This document shows positions 51,744 through 62,195 of a DNA stretch of 64,000 nucleotides, one piece after another. The stretch comes from Warburgia ugandensis (taxonomy: Eukaryota; Streptophyta; Magnoliopsida; Canellales; Canellaceae). Location of the stretch: contig CP141139.1 in assembly GCA_035236585.1 (NCBI GenBank), forward strand, positions 20,910,990-20,974,989, in the 5' to 3' direction. Each line of letters begins with the position of its first letter. Position 1 is the first letter of the stretch. Position numbers and translations under genes: made by a program. A model generated the notes under the pieces. It did not search any database, was not told the DNA's origin, and saw only the letters and a list, made by a program, of their open reading frames with translations.

Positions 51744-54700
51744 TGTAATATCCTCAATTTTAATTTTAAATTAGTGATAAAATAAATAAATTAATTAAAA
51801 AATTTATGCATAGAATTTGGTTCTAAAAACTTCAAACTAGAAAGCACACATCAATAGGATTCCAATGACATAAAGAACACAGAAAACGGAGCTGAAAAGA
51901 AGAAGTTATGAGTCGTTGAAGTTGTATGGGCAGTTTGGTAATTTAGAGGGGCCCGAATTGTAGTAGCTGCTTTAATAATGGCACCCCTTCCATCCCCCCT
52001 ATCAGATCTGACGATTTTACCAAAATAATCATCGGAGGGAAGGCATATAAGGGAAGAGTTCCCTTCCTCCTTCCTAAGCACGATCTCTCTCCCTTAGTCT
52101 GCTCCTCTCATCATCTTCTCCATCACACCCTTTCCTTAAACCCTAACCTCTGCAAAACCATGTTTTTTAGGCAACTAGGGATTCGGCAGCATCAACAACT
52201 GCTTAGCTAATCGAGGTAAGCCCCAACCCTCTAATTTCCCTTTTACATGTGTGGTATATATATCAATGACGTGCATGAAAGTTGAAAAAAATGACGAGGG
52301 TTCGTCATTTTTCCTGGAAATTTGTATACACTACTAGTGGAATGCAAATAGGTTGATAAAACATCATTAAAATAGAGATCAGACCGTCCATCTAGTGCAT
52401 AAGGAACCCAAGAACAAACCCTTTACGTTTGAGAAAGATCTGACGGTGGACGACGCTGGAATAGCAAAAAATAGTACATAGAAAAATTTTAGGAACATGA
52501 GAAAAATTGAGTAAAATCCTTAGTTTTTGGAAAAATCAAGCCAAATGAGTGTTGAAAATGGAAAATATATGAAATTTTGAGCAAAATGGTACAAAAATGG
52601 TGAAATTTGGACACCTGTGGGGTCACCGATGACGACCTGACTCCGGTCGTCTTCCCCAACGCAGGTTTCCACATCGCGCCAGTGTAACCCGGTGTAAACT
52701 AGGGCCGCTAGTGTAACCTGGTGTAAACCAGGGCTGCCGATGTAAATCGGTGCAAACGCACTGCTCGACCCCCTATAAATTAATAATATTAATTTATGAA
52801 GTATTTTCACAAAAAACTTAATTTTGAGAGCTACAGAGGTCCAAATCATGATCGAAAATATCCATTGCGATTGTCTTGACGAAACGGGCCTAGATTTAAC
52901 TTAAAAACTTACCATTGACTACTTTTAATTTAGAAAAATTATAAAATAGTATCCAATAACTTAGATCTAGCCGATTAAAGGGTGATCAGGCCCTAGAACT
53001 TGAACAAATAGAAAATATATGATACTAAAGAAGGGAAAGATTAGTAAATTAGATGTAATTATTCTATAAATTGATCTATACCATTGATCTAACCAAGATC
53101 TTGAGAAATTATTGATCTGAGGATGATCTGACTGTCAGATTTAGGAATAAACATTAGATGCTCACAAAAACAAATAGATAAACATGAGATGGGACCAAAT
53201 TAAGAACCAAATCATAATTAGAAATCTTGGAAGATGATCCAACGGTTGGATCACCATAAATTCCCTTATGATAAAATAAATAAATCAAATAGTATTATGG
53301 TATTAACAGGTACATCAGAATGTACAAGATAAGGGGATTATACACTCGAGTTGAGTGATCTCACATTGAGGTAGGTGACGACATTTAATGTTATGTCTTG
53401 ATTTTAAAACCTTGCATCATCATAACATCATGATTGACTATGATTTAAATTGCATATTTAAAATTAGTCAAAAAATTGTGAGACTCAGACTTTTATGCAT
53501 GATGATTGATATTTGATTTTGACAATGTATTGAATGGACTATGATTGATGATTTCATGAGATCGATATTTCATATTTATGAATGATTAGAAATTTTCTCT
53601 TTTATTGCACCACTGAAACAGATGGGTTTGCATAAGGAAAGTGGAGGCTTGGTGGATGGTCCTTTTAGAGGATAAACCCAGGATGAGGGGCGTGCCTTGG
53701 GGATTGCAAGCCACGAGTGCTCCTAGTTTTGAAGATATGTGTTTTTTGTATTTTGGGTTTTATGACGGGTACTTTCACTCGGTGGATGTCATGCTAGGAG
53801 GGAGTAGGGCCGGCCACTCACCCTCCGAGATTTGTGATTTGATCGTGATATGATAGACACCTGTCCATAGATGGCTTTCGGTTGGGGTTTGGTAACATGG
53901 ATAGTCCACACTACTAGTCTGAGCCTTTCCATGGGGACGGACGTTAAGTTTCCCATTATGGTGTCGACGAGGAGCGGCGGTGGTTGAGACCCTAGAGGGT
54001 TGCCACTGCAGCATGACGATCCATACTCTTATTGTGTGTGCTTGCATGATGAGCATGGAGATGTGATTATACATCTGGGTGTGATGACACTTAGAGGTTG
54101 GATATGAGTACTTATGATTAGTGATACAAGTGTATGTGATGCTCACGGGAGCCATGTACCTTGGGGTGCCCTGTTATTATTGTTTGCTCATTTACATTAG
54201 CTCATATCATGTTTTAAATCCATGAGATGAATGTTTTATCGTACATGATGCTTTGAGATTATGTTGGCATTGACTATAATGATTTTATTTTCATAGATGA
54301 TAGATCTTCTTATTATATCACCACTATCATTCTATTTGTTCCATCTTTATTAAATTAAATGTCTATTTACCTACACAAGCAGTAGCTTGCTGAGGCATTG
54401 CTTTATTTTGCAATGCCTTAGATCTCGAACGCGACAACAGGAAAGGCAAGGCCATTGAGAGACCGTGATAGCAGTGGGAGATTTCTTTACTTTGACTAAT
54501 AGATAGTGACGTGAGTTAATAAATGGAGTACCATGTGACTTTCTTTATGGATTATATACTTTTATTTTATGGATTTGATTATGATAGTTATACATATGAT
54601 GGACATTTAGGTGGGATGTTATGATGGATAAACCCTAGGCCACATTATTATTGTGTTTTGGATATTTATTGTTTTGAAAATAAAGGTGCTGATGATTTTG

Positions 54701-54920
54701 ACATTGGTTTAATGTGTGTATTGTTTCAATTGTATCACTACAAAAATTTAATTATGTTTTAAATTATAATTGTGATGTTTTGGAAAAAGAAAATAACACC
54801 CAGAGGTTTTTAATAAATATTTTAACAAAATAATTAATTGAATATCTTTAACATGGGATTCTGACTATGACTATTATTATTATATTATAAAAAAATGTTA
54901 TAAAAATGCGAGGTGTCACA
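51744..54920 (+). repeat. Left LTR of the gypsy element (3.2 kb)
   Basis: It begins TGTAATATCCTCAATTTTAA and ends GGTGTCACA. A pyrimidine-rich stretch and TCGAGGTAAGCCCCAACC (near 52211) are also present in the partial right LTR. Promoter and polyadenylation signals should lie inside, but the AT-rich context prevents a firm call. Short frames inside (51851-52081, 53641-53853) are not genes. Confidence 0.93.
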
Positions 54921-54922
54921 GT

Positions 54923-54934
54923 TGGTATCAGAGC
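54923..54934 (+). promoter_or_regulatory. Primer-binding site, initiator tRNA-Met type
   Basis: TGGTATCAGAGC starts two bases after the LTR end. This is the standard plant Ty3/gypsy primer site for initiator tRNA-Met. Confidence 0.95.
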
Positions 54935-55058
54935 CTAGTTTATTCCATCATAATCCTTACTAATTTCTATTTATATGTGGGAAACAATCCATAAATTGTA
55001 GTTAAAGAGGTACTAGGAGAGAGGAACTTACACTTAGTGGTATTTAAATCTTTGACAG

Positions 55059-56190
55059 ATGTCTCCTCAAAGAAGAACGAGGTCTACCCTGCTACGCCAG
55101 TTGCCCCAGCTGCCAAGTCCTCTGATCAAGGGGATCGAGATGCTGAGTTGGTGAACAGGATAATGTTAGGGCTGATACCGCTCATACAGCAGCAGGTTAG
55201 GACTGCGATTTAGGTCATGAACCCTAACCCTGTCACACCGCTTCCAGTGGCACCTATGGATTCATCTGTTCATTCCACCCACCCAATACAGGACCCACCA
55301 GCACCTAAGGCCATGGAGGGTGATGCTATGAGTAATCCTAAAAAGACAGATAAACTATTAGAAAGATTCCAAAAGATGGTGCCACCCTTCTATGGCGATG
55401 GTGATATGGAGGAGGCTGAGTGATGGCTATTTGAGGTAGAGAGGACATTTGATGAAATGAAGATTGCACCAGAGGATCAAGTCCAGGTAACTGCCTACCT
55501 ACTGAAGGGTGAGGCAGGCTTTTGGTGGCATACCTTTACACTTACATGACCAGATCCTACAGAGACGATAACATGGGTGGCCTTTAAACTGGCTTTTGAT
55601 ACTCAGTACTTTCCACCCCATGCATTACAATAATTGAAGAAAGAGTTTGCCACATTGGAGCAAAGAGACATGACGGTTAAGCAGTACCTAAACCAATTTA
55701 CTCGACTGAGGAGAGATTTGCCCCTGCCACACTTGCCTCAGACAAGAAGGCAATAGATAGATTCATGGATGGACTAACACCCTGGCTGAGAGATCAGGTG
55801 ATTGCTTCTCGACCTACTATTGTGAGAGATACAACAAACATGACCTCCATGCTGGAGAAGAACTCTCTCAGGACTAGAGGGAGCGCATACCAACCCACTA
55901 AGGGCAAGAGACCCTTTAGTGCTATGCAGGCACATAAAGCACCAGGTTACCAGCCGCAAACCAAACCTAAGAGAGATGCAGAGAAGAAGAGATGCGACAG
56001 GTGTAAGGGTTGGCACCCTGGGCGAGGGTGCAATAGGTTCGACAGACCACAACATCAGAGGCAGCCCCAACCATAACTACAGTACCAGGCACCTTTCCAG
56101 AGACAGCCATACAGGTGTTTCAACTGTGGAGATGTAGGCAATTTCATTAAAGACTGTCCTAAGGGGCAGAGAGAGAGGTAGATTGAGATG
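55059..56190 (+). pseudogene. gag-like region of the gypsy fossil
   Basis: It opens shortly after the primer site with a proline-rich stretch (VTPLPVAPMDSSVHSTHPIQ), then KTDKLLERFQKMVPPFYGDG, a capsid-type segment, and a basic stretch KPKRDAEKKRCDRCKGWHPG. A zinc-knuckle-like CFNCGDVGNF follows near 56115. This order is that of plant chromovirus gag. The region is broken and is described only as a fossil. Confidence 0.8.
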
Positions 56191-56253
56191 GGTACAGAGA
56201 CTACTACCGCACCACATAGCTAGGGACGAGTATTTGCCATCACATTAGGACAG

Positions 56254-56583
56254 GTGCAGGCATCACACCAGGTTGTTGAAGGTACTCTTCTAGTCTCAGA
56301 CCGACATGCCAGAGCCCTCTTTGACACATGGTCCACTCATTCTTTTATATCATGCATTTTTGCATCTTGCCTTGATGTATGCGTATATAAATTAACATTT
56401 GGGTTAGATATTATGACACTTGTGGGAGAGACAATAGAGACTACTAAGTATCTTCGGGAGATACCCGTGGAGATATTAGGTGTGAGGATGGACTCCGACT
56501 TCATTTTATTAGACATGGTTGACTATGATGTTATATTTGGGATGGATTGGTTAGCTAACTATTGGGCTACAGTAGATTGCTGA
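56254..56583 (+). pseudogene. Retropepsin-like protease region of the gypsy fossil
   Basis: LVSDRHARALFDTWSTHSFI is the family's active-site neighbourhood, followed downstream by DFILLDMVDYDVIFGMDWLA, the conserved flap-to-C-terminal motif (usually YDVILGMDWL). It lies between gag and RT as expected. Confidence 0.8.
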
Positions 56584-56849
56584 AAGAAGTGGGTCATTTT
56601 TCATATACTTGGGCAACTAGAGATATTATTTCAGGGCAGAAAGGGTCAGGCGAGTACATGCGTCATCTTTGCTATGTAGGCGACACGATTCTATCCAAGA
56701 GGGTGCAGAGCATTCCTCGTGCATGTGACTGTTGAGGACAAGAGGCAACCACAACTTGACGACATTGATGTTGTCTGTGAGTTTGCAGATGTTTTCCTTG
56801 AGGAGTTACCAGGATTGCCCCGAGCAAGGAGATTGACTTTACCATTGAC

Positions 56850-57530
56850 TTGGTGCCAAGCATATTGCCTATCTCTGAGGCACCATACCGTATGGCCCCA
56901 GCAGAGTTGAGAGAGCTTAAAGTACAGTTGCAAGAGTTATTAGATAAGGGTTTCATTAGGCCGAGTGGACCACCATGGGGAGCACAAGTCCTTTTTGTGA
57001 AGAAAAAGGATGGATCACTGAGACTATGCATTGACTATCGGTTGTTGAATAGTGTTACTATAAAGAACCAATACCCCTTGCCACGCATAGATGATTTATT
57101 TGATCAGCTATAGTCAGCACGAGTGTTCTCCAAGATAGACCTGAGGTCAGGATATCATCAGCTAAGGGTTAGAGAAGAGGACATCTTGAAGACTGCTTTT
57201 AGGAGTCGATATGGCCACTATGAGTTCTTAGTGATACCGTTTAGATTAATAAATACACTTAGTGTTCATAGACCTGATGAACCGTGTTTTTCGAGCTTGG
57301 ATAAGTTTGTGATTGTCTTCGTTGATGACATTTTGATTTATTCACCTAGTCATGAGGCACACAGGGAGCATCTCCACACGGTATTGGACACACTTCATCG
57401 ACATCAGTTGTATGCCAAGTTCAGTAAGTGTGACTTTTGGTTAGATCAGGTGCAGTTCTTAGGCCACATCGTATCTAACGATGGAGTGGCTATGGATCCA
57501 GCGAAGGTTAAGGCAGTACTACATTAGGAG
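56850..57530 (+). pseudogene. Reverse transcriptase region of the gypsy fossil
   Basis: [79 protein letters not shown], the catalytic-box segment [11 protein letters not shown], and [20 protein letters not shown]. These are the ordered blocks of Ty3/gypsy RT. This region is best for placing the element in a family. Confidence 0.93.
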
Positions 57531-57542
57531 AGGCCCAAGACA

Positions 57543-58220
57543 GTGACTGAGATATGCAGTTTTCTCAGTTTGGCAGGATATTATTATCATTTCATAGAGG
57601 GATTCTCTAAGATTGCGTTACCATTGACCACCCTGACCAGGAAAGACACTCAGTTCGTTTGGACCGATACTTGTGAGGAGAGCTTCCAGGAGCTCAAGAG
57701 GAGACTTACTACTGCCCTAGTATTGACATTACCATCAGGCGCAGGTAGTTATGTGGTTTATTGCGATGCCTCAGGCAAAGGATTAAGAGCAGTGTTGATG
57801 CAGCATGGGAAGGTAATTGCCTATGCCGTGAGACATTTGAAGACACATGAGGTAAATTATCCAACACATGATCTGGAGTTAGCGGCAGTGGTATTCGCCC
57901 TGAAGTCCTGGAGATATTATCTATATGGTGAGAAGTTTGAGGTATTCACTGATCATAAGAGCCTCAAGTACTTCTTTACTCAGAGTGATTTGAATATGAG
58001 GCAGCATAGATGGATGGAGTATCTCAAGGACTTCCACTTCACCATACAGTACCATCCTGGGAAGGCTAACGTCATCGCAGATGTCTTGAGTAGGAAGTTT
58101 GGAGTAATGATTGCCAATTTATCAACTCGGTCTAAGTTCTTCAACAGGATTTTAGAGGCAATGACAAAGATAATGAGACACAGAATCTATCAAATAAGGC
58201 AGATTTTGCGAGAGGACTAG
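57543..58220 (+). pseudogene. RNase H region of the gypsy fossil
   Basis: It begins with the RT-connection block [20 protein letters not shown], then [60 protein letters not shown] and [14 protein letters not shown]. These are typical gypsy RNase H motifs, immediately downstream of RT. Confidence 0.92.
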
Positions 58221-58224
58221 ATGG

Positions 58225-58990
58225 AGGAGTCAGATTCAAGGGTAGGTTGGTAGTGCCGGCAGATGATGGTTTGAAGCGTGAGTTACTTCAAGAAGCACAC
58301 CAGTCCTAGTATATGATCCATCCTAGAGGTACAAAGATGTATCAGGACCTTAAGAGATATTTCTAGTGGAACGGGATGAAGAAGGATGTTGGAGAGTGCG
58401 TAGCACGGTGTCTGACCTGTCAACAGGTCAAAGCTGAGCATCAGCGTCCATCAGGACTACTCTAAACATTGGACCTTCTTAAGTGGTAGTGAGATCATAT
58501 TACCATGGACTTCATTGTGGGTCTTCCGAGGACTATTAACGGTCATGACGTGATATGGGTCGTAGTGGACAGGTTGACCAAGTCCGCTCATTTCCTTCCT
58601 GTCAGACAGAATCAGATGGTGGACAATCTAGCAAAATTGTATGTCGAGGAGATCGTGAGTTTACATGGAGTTCCCTTGACGATTATATCAGATCGAGATA
58701 CTCAGTTTACCTCTAAGTACTAGAAGAGTGTGCAAGAGGCTTTAGGATCGAGGCTGAAATTTAGTACAATATTCCACCCTCAAACAAATGGTCAGAGGGA
58801 GAGGACCATCCAGATGATTGAGGATATGCTACGGGCTTGTGTTATGGATTGGAAGGGTAGCTGGGAAGATTACTTACCACTAGTAGAGTTTGCCTATAAT
58901 AATAGTCATCACGCGAGTATTGGCATGGCTTCATACGAGGCACTTTATGGCAGACCTTGTCGGTCACCTTTATGTTGGAGTGATGCATGA
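58225..58990 (+). pseudogene. Integrase region of the gypsy fossil
   Basis: Zinc-binding-type remnants ([31 protein letters not shown]) precede the core MDFIVGLPRTINGHDVIWVV, DRLTKSAHFLPVR, ISDRDTQFTSKY, FHPQTNGQRERTIQMIEDML and LVEFAYNNSHHASIGMASYE. The order and motifs fit Ty3/gypsy integrase. Confidence 0.92.
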
Positions 58991-59079
58991 GAGAGACATA
59001 TAGTGAAGTCTGAGTTGGTGAAAGAGTGCACAGAGAAAGTTCGACTTATTCAAAAGAGATTATTGACAGCTTACAGCTG

Positions 59080-59545
59080 ACAAAAAAGTTATACTGACAG
59101 GAGGAGGAGAGACCTAAAGTTCTCTAAAGGTGAGCATGTATTCTTGAAGGTTTCCCCCATGAAAGGAGTGATGAGGTTTGAGAATAAAGGGAAGCTTAGA
59201 CCCATATACATTGGACCTTTTGAGATATTATGCAGAGTTGGGTAAGTAGCGTACCAGCTGGCCTTACCATCATAGTTGGCAAATATACATGATGTTTTCC
59301 ATGTATCCATGCTGAGGAAATACATGCCAGATCCCTCACATGTGTTAGAGTAGATCCCAAGATAGTTATAGCCTGATATGACATTTGAGGCAAGACCTGT
59401 GGCCATATTGGATACGAAAGTCAACGAGTTGAGGACTAAAACTATTACATTAGTCAAAGTCCTTTGCCAATGTCATTCATTACAGGAGGCCACATGGGAG
59501 ATAGAAGAGGAGATGTGGAGAATCCACCCAGAGTTATTTATATAG
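59080..59545 (+). pseudogene. Integrase C-terminus with chromodomain-like end (gypsy fossil)
   Basis: It contains the GPY/F-type segment GKLRPIYIGPFEIL near 59190, HDVFHVSMLRKYMPDPSH near 59290, and a chromodomain-type end (EATWEIEEEMWRIHPELF near 59485). In chromoviruses the chromodomain directs insertion to marked chromatin. That fits, but does not prove, a preference for this array. Confidence 0.8.
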
Positions 59546-59650
59546 AGGTATAGTTAAAGTCCTTTGGCAACATTAATCATTACAGGAGGCCACATTGGAG
59601 ATAGAAGAGGAGATGTGGAGAATCCACCTAAAGTTATTTACATAGAGGTA
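59456..59650 (+). repeat. 100-bp tandem repeat at the 3' end of the gypsy internal region
   Basis: Two adjacent copies starting AAAGTCCTTTG at 59456 and 59556, sharing CATTACAGGAGGCCACAT and AGAGGAGATGTGGAGAATCC. They differ at only a few positions. Confidence 0.9.
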
Positions 59651-59682
59651 TGTATCGAAATTTTGAGGACGAAATTTTAATA

Positions 59683-59694
59683 AGGTGGGAAGGA
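59683..59694 (+). promoter_or_regulatory. Polypurine tract
   Basis: AGGTGGGAAGGA lies immediately before the right LTR's TGTAATATCC, the expected place for the plus-strand primer. Confidence 0.85.
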
Positions 59695-60240
59695 TGTAAT
59701 ATCCTCAATTTTAATTTTAAATTAGTGATAAAATAAATAAATTAATTAAAAAATTTATGCATAGAATTTTGTTCTAAAAGCTTAAAAATTAGAAAGTACA
59801 CATCAATAGGATTCTAACAACATAAAGAATGTAGAAAACAGAGCTCAAACGAAGAATTTATGAGCCATTGAAGTTCTAGGGGCAGTTTGGTAATTTGGAG
59901 GGACCTGAATTGCATGGGCTATTTTGATAATGGCACCCCTTCCATCGCCCCCTTATTAGATCCAATGATTTTGTGGGAAAAATTGTTAGAGGGAAGGTGT
60001 ATAAGGGAAGAGTTCCCTTCCTCCTTCCCAAGCACGATCTCTCTCCCTCAGTCTACTCCTCTGATCATCTTCTCCATCGCGCCCTTTCCTTAAACCCTAA
60101 CTCTGCAAAATCACATTTTTCAGGCAATTAGGCATCCGGCAGCATCAACAACCACCCAACTGATTGAGGTAAGCCCCAACCCTCTAATCCCCCTTTTACA
60201 TGTGTGGTATATACATCAATGGCATGCATGAAAGTCAGAA
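59695..60240 (+). repeat. Right LTR of the gypsy element, first 545 bp only
   Basis: It matches 51744-52280 of the left LTR and stops at about CATGAAAGT, where satellite sequence (CCTAGGACCTTTAAAATAG) takes over. The missing part and the lost flank show a later rearrangement at this end. Confidence 0.92.
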
Positions 60241-61255
60241 ATACCTAGGACCTTTAAAATAGTAGAATTAAGCCTAATCAACTATAATTAAGTTCTTACT
60301 AAGTTTAAAATATTCATAATATAGCGATGTGTATATAATTTATCTTTTAATATATTTGGAATGTGAAATTGCTCTTTATTGTGTAAAATTACATATTTTG
60401 TGCATTTTTTTACATTTGTAACATAGACCTACAAAATAGTAAAATTGAGCCTAATTAGTTATAATTAAGTGATTTTTAAGACTAAAATATTCAAAATATA
60501 GGGATATGTATTCAATTTATCTTTTAAAATAGTTGGAATATGAAATTCCTTTTCCTTGTGTAGAATTTGACATTTTGTACATTTTTCCCAATTGTACCTT
60601 AGACCTTCAAAATTGTAAAATTAAGCCTTATCAGTGATAATTAAGTTCTTTTTAAGACTAAAATATTCAAAATATTGGGATATGTATACAAGTTATCTTT
60701 TAATATAGTTGGAATGTGAGCTCTTTCTAGTAAAAAATTAGATTTTTTGTGCAATTTTTATATTTGTACCTTAGACCTTTAAAATAGTAGAATAAGCTAA
60801 TTAGTAATAATTAAGAATTTCTAAGACTAAAATATTCAAAATATAGGGATATATATACATTTTATCTTTTAATGCAATTGGAATGTGAAATTACTCTTTC
60901 TTGTGTAAAATTAGATATTTTGTTTATTTTTTACATTTGTACCCTTGACATTCAAAATAAAAGAATTAATCCTAATTAGTGATAATTAAGTAATTTTTAT
61001 GGCTAAAATATTCAAAATATAGGGATATATATACAATTTATCTTTTAAAATAGTTGAAATTCAAATTTGCTCATTCTTGTGGAAAATTAGATATTATGTG
61101 CACTTTTTACATTTGTACCCAATACCTTTAAAAAAGTAGAATCAAGCCTAATTAGTGATAATCAGTAATTTCTAAGACTAAAATATTCAAAATATTGGGA
61201 TATATTTGCAACTTATCTTTTATTATACTTGGAATGTAAAATTTCTCTTTCTTGT
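60241..61255 (+). repeat. Satellite array, direct block 10
   Basis: About 5.7 units in + orientation. From about 60950 it matches 7380 onward, including the distinctive GTTGAAATTCAAATTTGCTC. The last 18 bases (61238-61255) are the target duplication of the following insertion. Confidence 0.94.
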
Positions 61256-61294
61256 ATCATCATCATCATCATCATCATCAAGACATTATCCCAA

Positions 61295-61756
61295 TTAGGG
61301 GTCAGCCACATGAATCTTATTCCTCCATTCCACTCTGTTAAATACCATGGCTTCATTTAGTCCTAACATTTTTAAATCTTTCCTCACCGCTTCTATCCAC
61401 GTTTTTTTGGGTCTTTCCATTGCCCTTTTAGAACCTTCTACTTGTATTGCCTCACTTCTTCTAACCGGTGCTGTTGTTGGTCTCCTTTGAACATGTCCAA
61501 ACCATCTAAGTCTAATCTCCCTCATCTTGTTACCTATTGGTGCTATCCCTAAATTTCCTCGAACATTTTCATTTCTAATTCTATCCTTTCTTGTCTTACC
61601 ACTCATCCATCTCAACATCCTCATTTCTGTGACATTCATCCTATAAGTATGATGTTCGTTAACTACCCAACACTCTGATCCATAGAGTATGGCCGGCCTT
61701 ATGACCATCCTACAGAATTTTTCTTTTAGTTTCAGTGGCACCCATCGATCACACAA
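61295..61756 (-). pseudogene. RTE LINE ORF2 C-terminal fragment
   Basis: A 153-codon uninterrupted stretch: VPLKLKEKFCRMVIRPAILY, GSECWVVNEHHTYRMNVTEM, RMLRWMSGKTRKDRIRNENV, RGNLGIAPIGNKMREIRLRW, FGHVQRRPTTAPVRRSEAIQ and finally KIHVADP with TAA. It is the least decayed version of this tail in the window, which fits a younger insertion. RT and endonuclease are absent, and the Met used is internal. Confidence 0.88.
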
Positions 61757-61864
61757 AACTCCAGATGCACATCTCCATTTGTTCCAACCCGCTTGGATTC
61801 TCTGGTAACCTCCCTCTCAATCTCTCCACCCTCATGAATCATTGATCCTAAGTACCAAAAGTTG

Positions 61865-62195
61865 TCCCAAGCCCAGATGAAAAAGGAGGAGGGTCTTGTG
61901 TCAGGTGCTAGTTGGCAAGGGGGAAGTTGAAGATGATTTTGTTATTTCTTTCTTACAAATGAATATACATTTGTATATTAGTTTGTGAGGAAGAAATGAA
62001 AATCATCTCCAGCTTCTTAAATATGGCAACCCTTGCGTCAGGTAGCCAGCTGATAAGGGTGAAGTTGAAGATGGTTTTTCTTTTCTACTTGCAAATGAAT
62101 ATGCATTTGTATATTAGTTTGTAAGGAAAAAATGAAAATCTTCTTCAGCTTTTTAAAACTACAGCAACCCCAACTATGACATGAATCGAAAACAA
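61865..62195. repeat. Two 137-bp tandem repeats, unknown origin, in the chimeric insertion
   Basis: TCAGGTGCTAGTTGGCAAGG at 61901 and TCAGGTAGCCAGCTGATAAG at 62038 begin two related units. They share GAAGTTGAAGATG, ATGAATATACATTTGTATAT and TTAGTTTGT. The remainder (61865-61900 and 62173-62195) is unique. It matches nothing else in the window. It could come from a transcript used as second template. Confidence 0.85.

Larger units (their letters stand above)
51744..60240 (+). mobile_element. Fossil Ty3/gypsy chromovirus (Tekay/Del-like), right LTR truncated
   Basis: Parts in order: left LTR 51744-54920, primer-binding site complementary to initiator tRNA-Met, gag, protease, reverse transcriptase, RNase H, integrase, chromodomain-like end, polypurine tract, and only the first about 545 bp of the right LTR. 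The pol order (RT-RNase H-integrase) marks Ty3/gypsy. The chromodomain and long LTRs suggest the Tekay/Del chromoviruses. The coding region is broken in roughly ten places. Over the first 350 bp the two LTRs differ at around 10-12% of positions by eye, suggesting an insertion some millions of years old. The left flank (TTCTT) has no matching right duplication because that end is lost. Confidence 0.92.
61256..62195 (-). mobile_element. Chimeric LINE insertion: RTE 3' end fused to unrelated sequence
   Basis: The insert is bounded by a perfect 18-bp duplication AAAATTTCTCTTTCTTGT (61238-61255 and 62196-62213). On the minus strand its 5' third (62195-61865) is unrelated sequence made of two 137-bp repeats, and its 3' two thirds (61864-61256) is the end of the RTE LINE with an (ATC)n tail of about 8 units. 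One duplication around both parts means they arrived together. The matching array copy near 7680 has the empty site. Confidence 0.9.

Noticed and set aside
55774-57031. Minus-strand frames opposite gag and RT of the gypsy element
   Set aside because: The + strand carries the retroelement motifs in order; these are antisense shadows.
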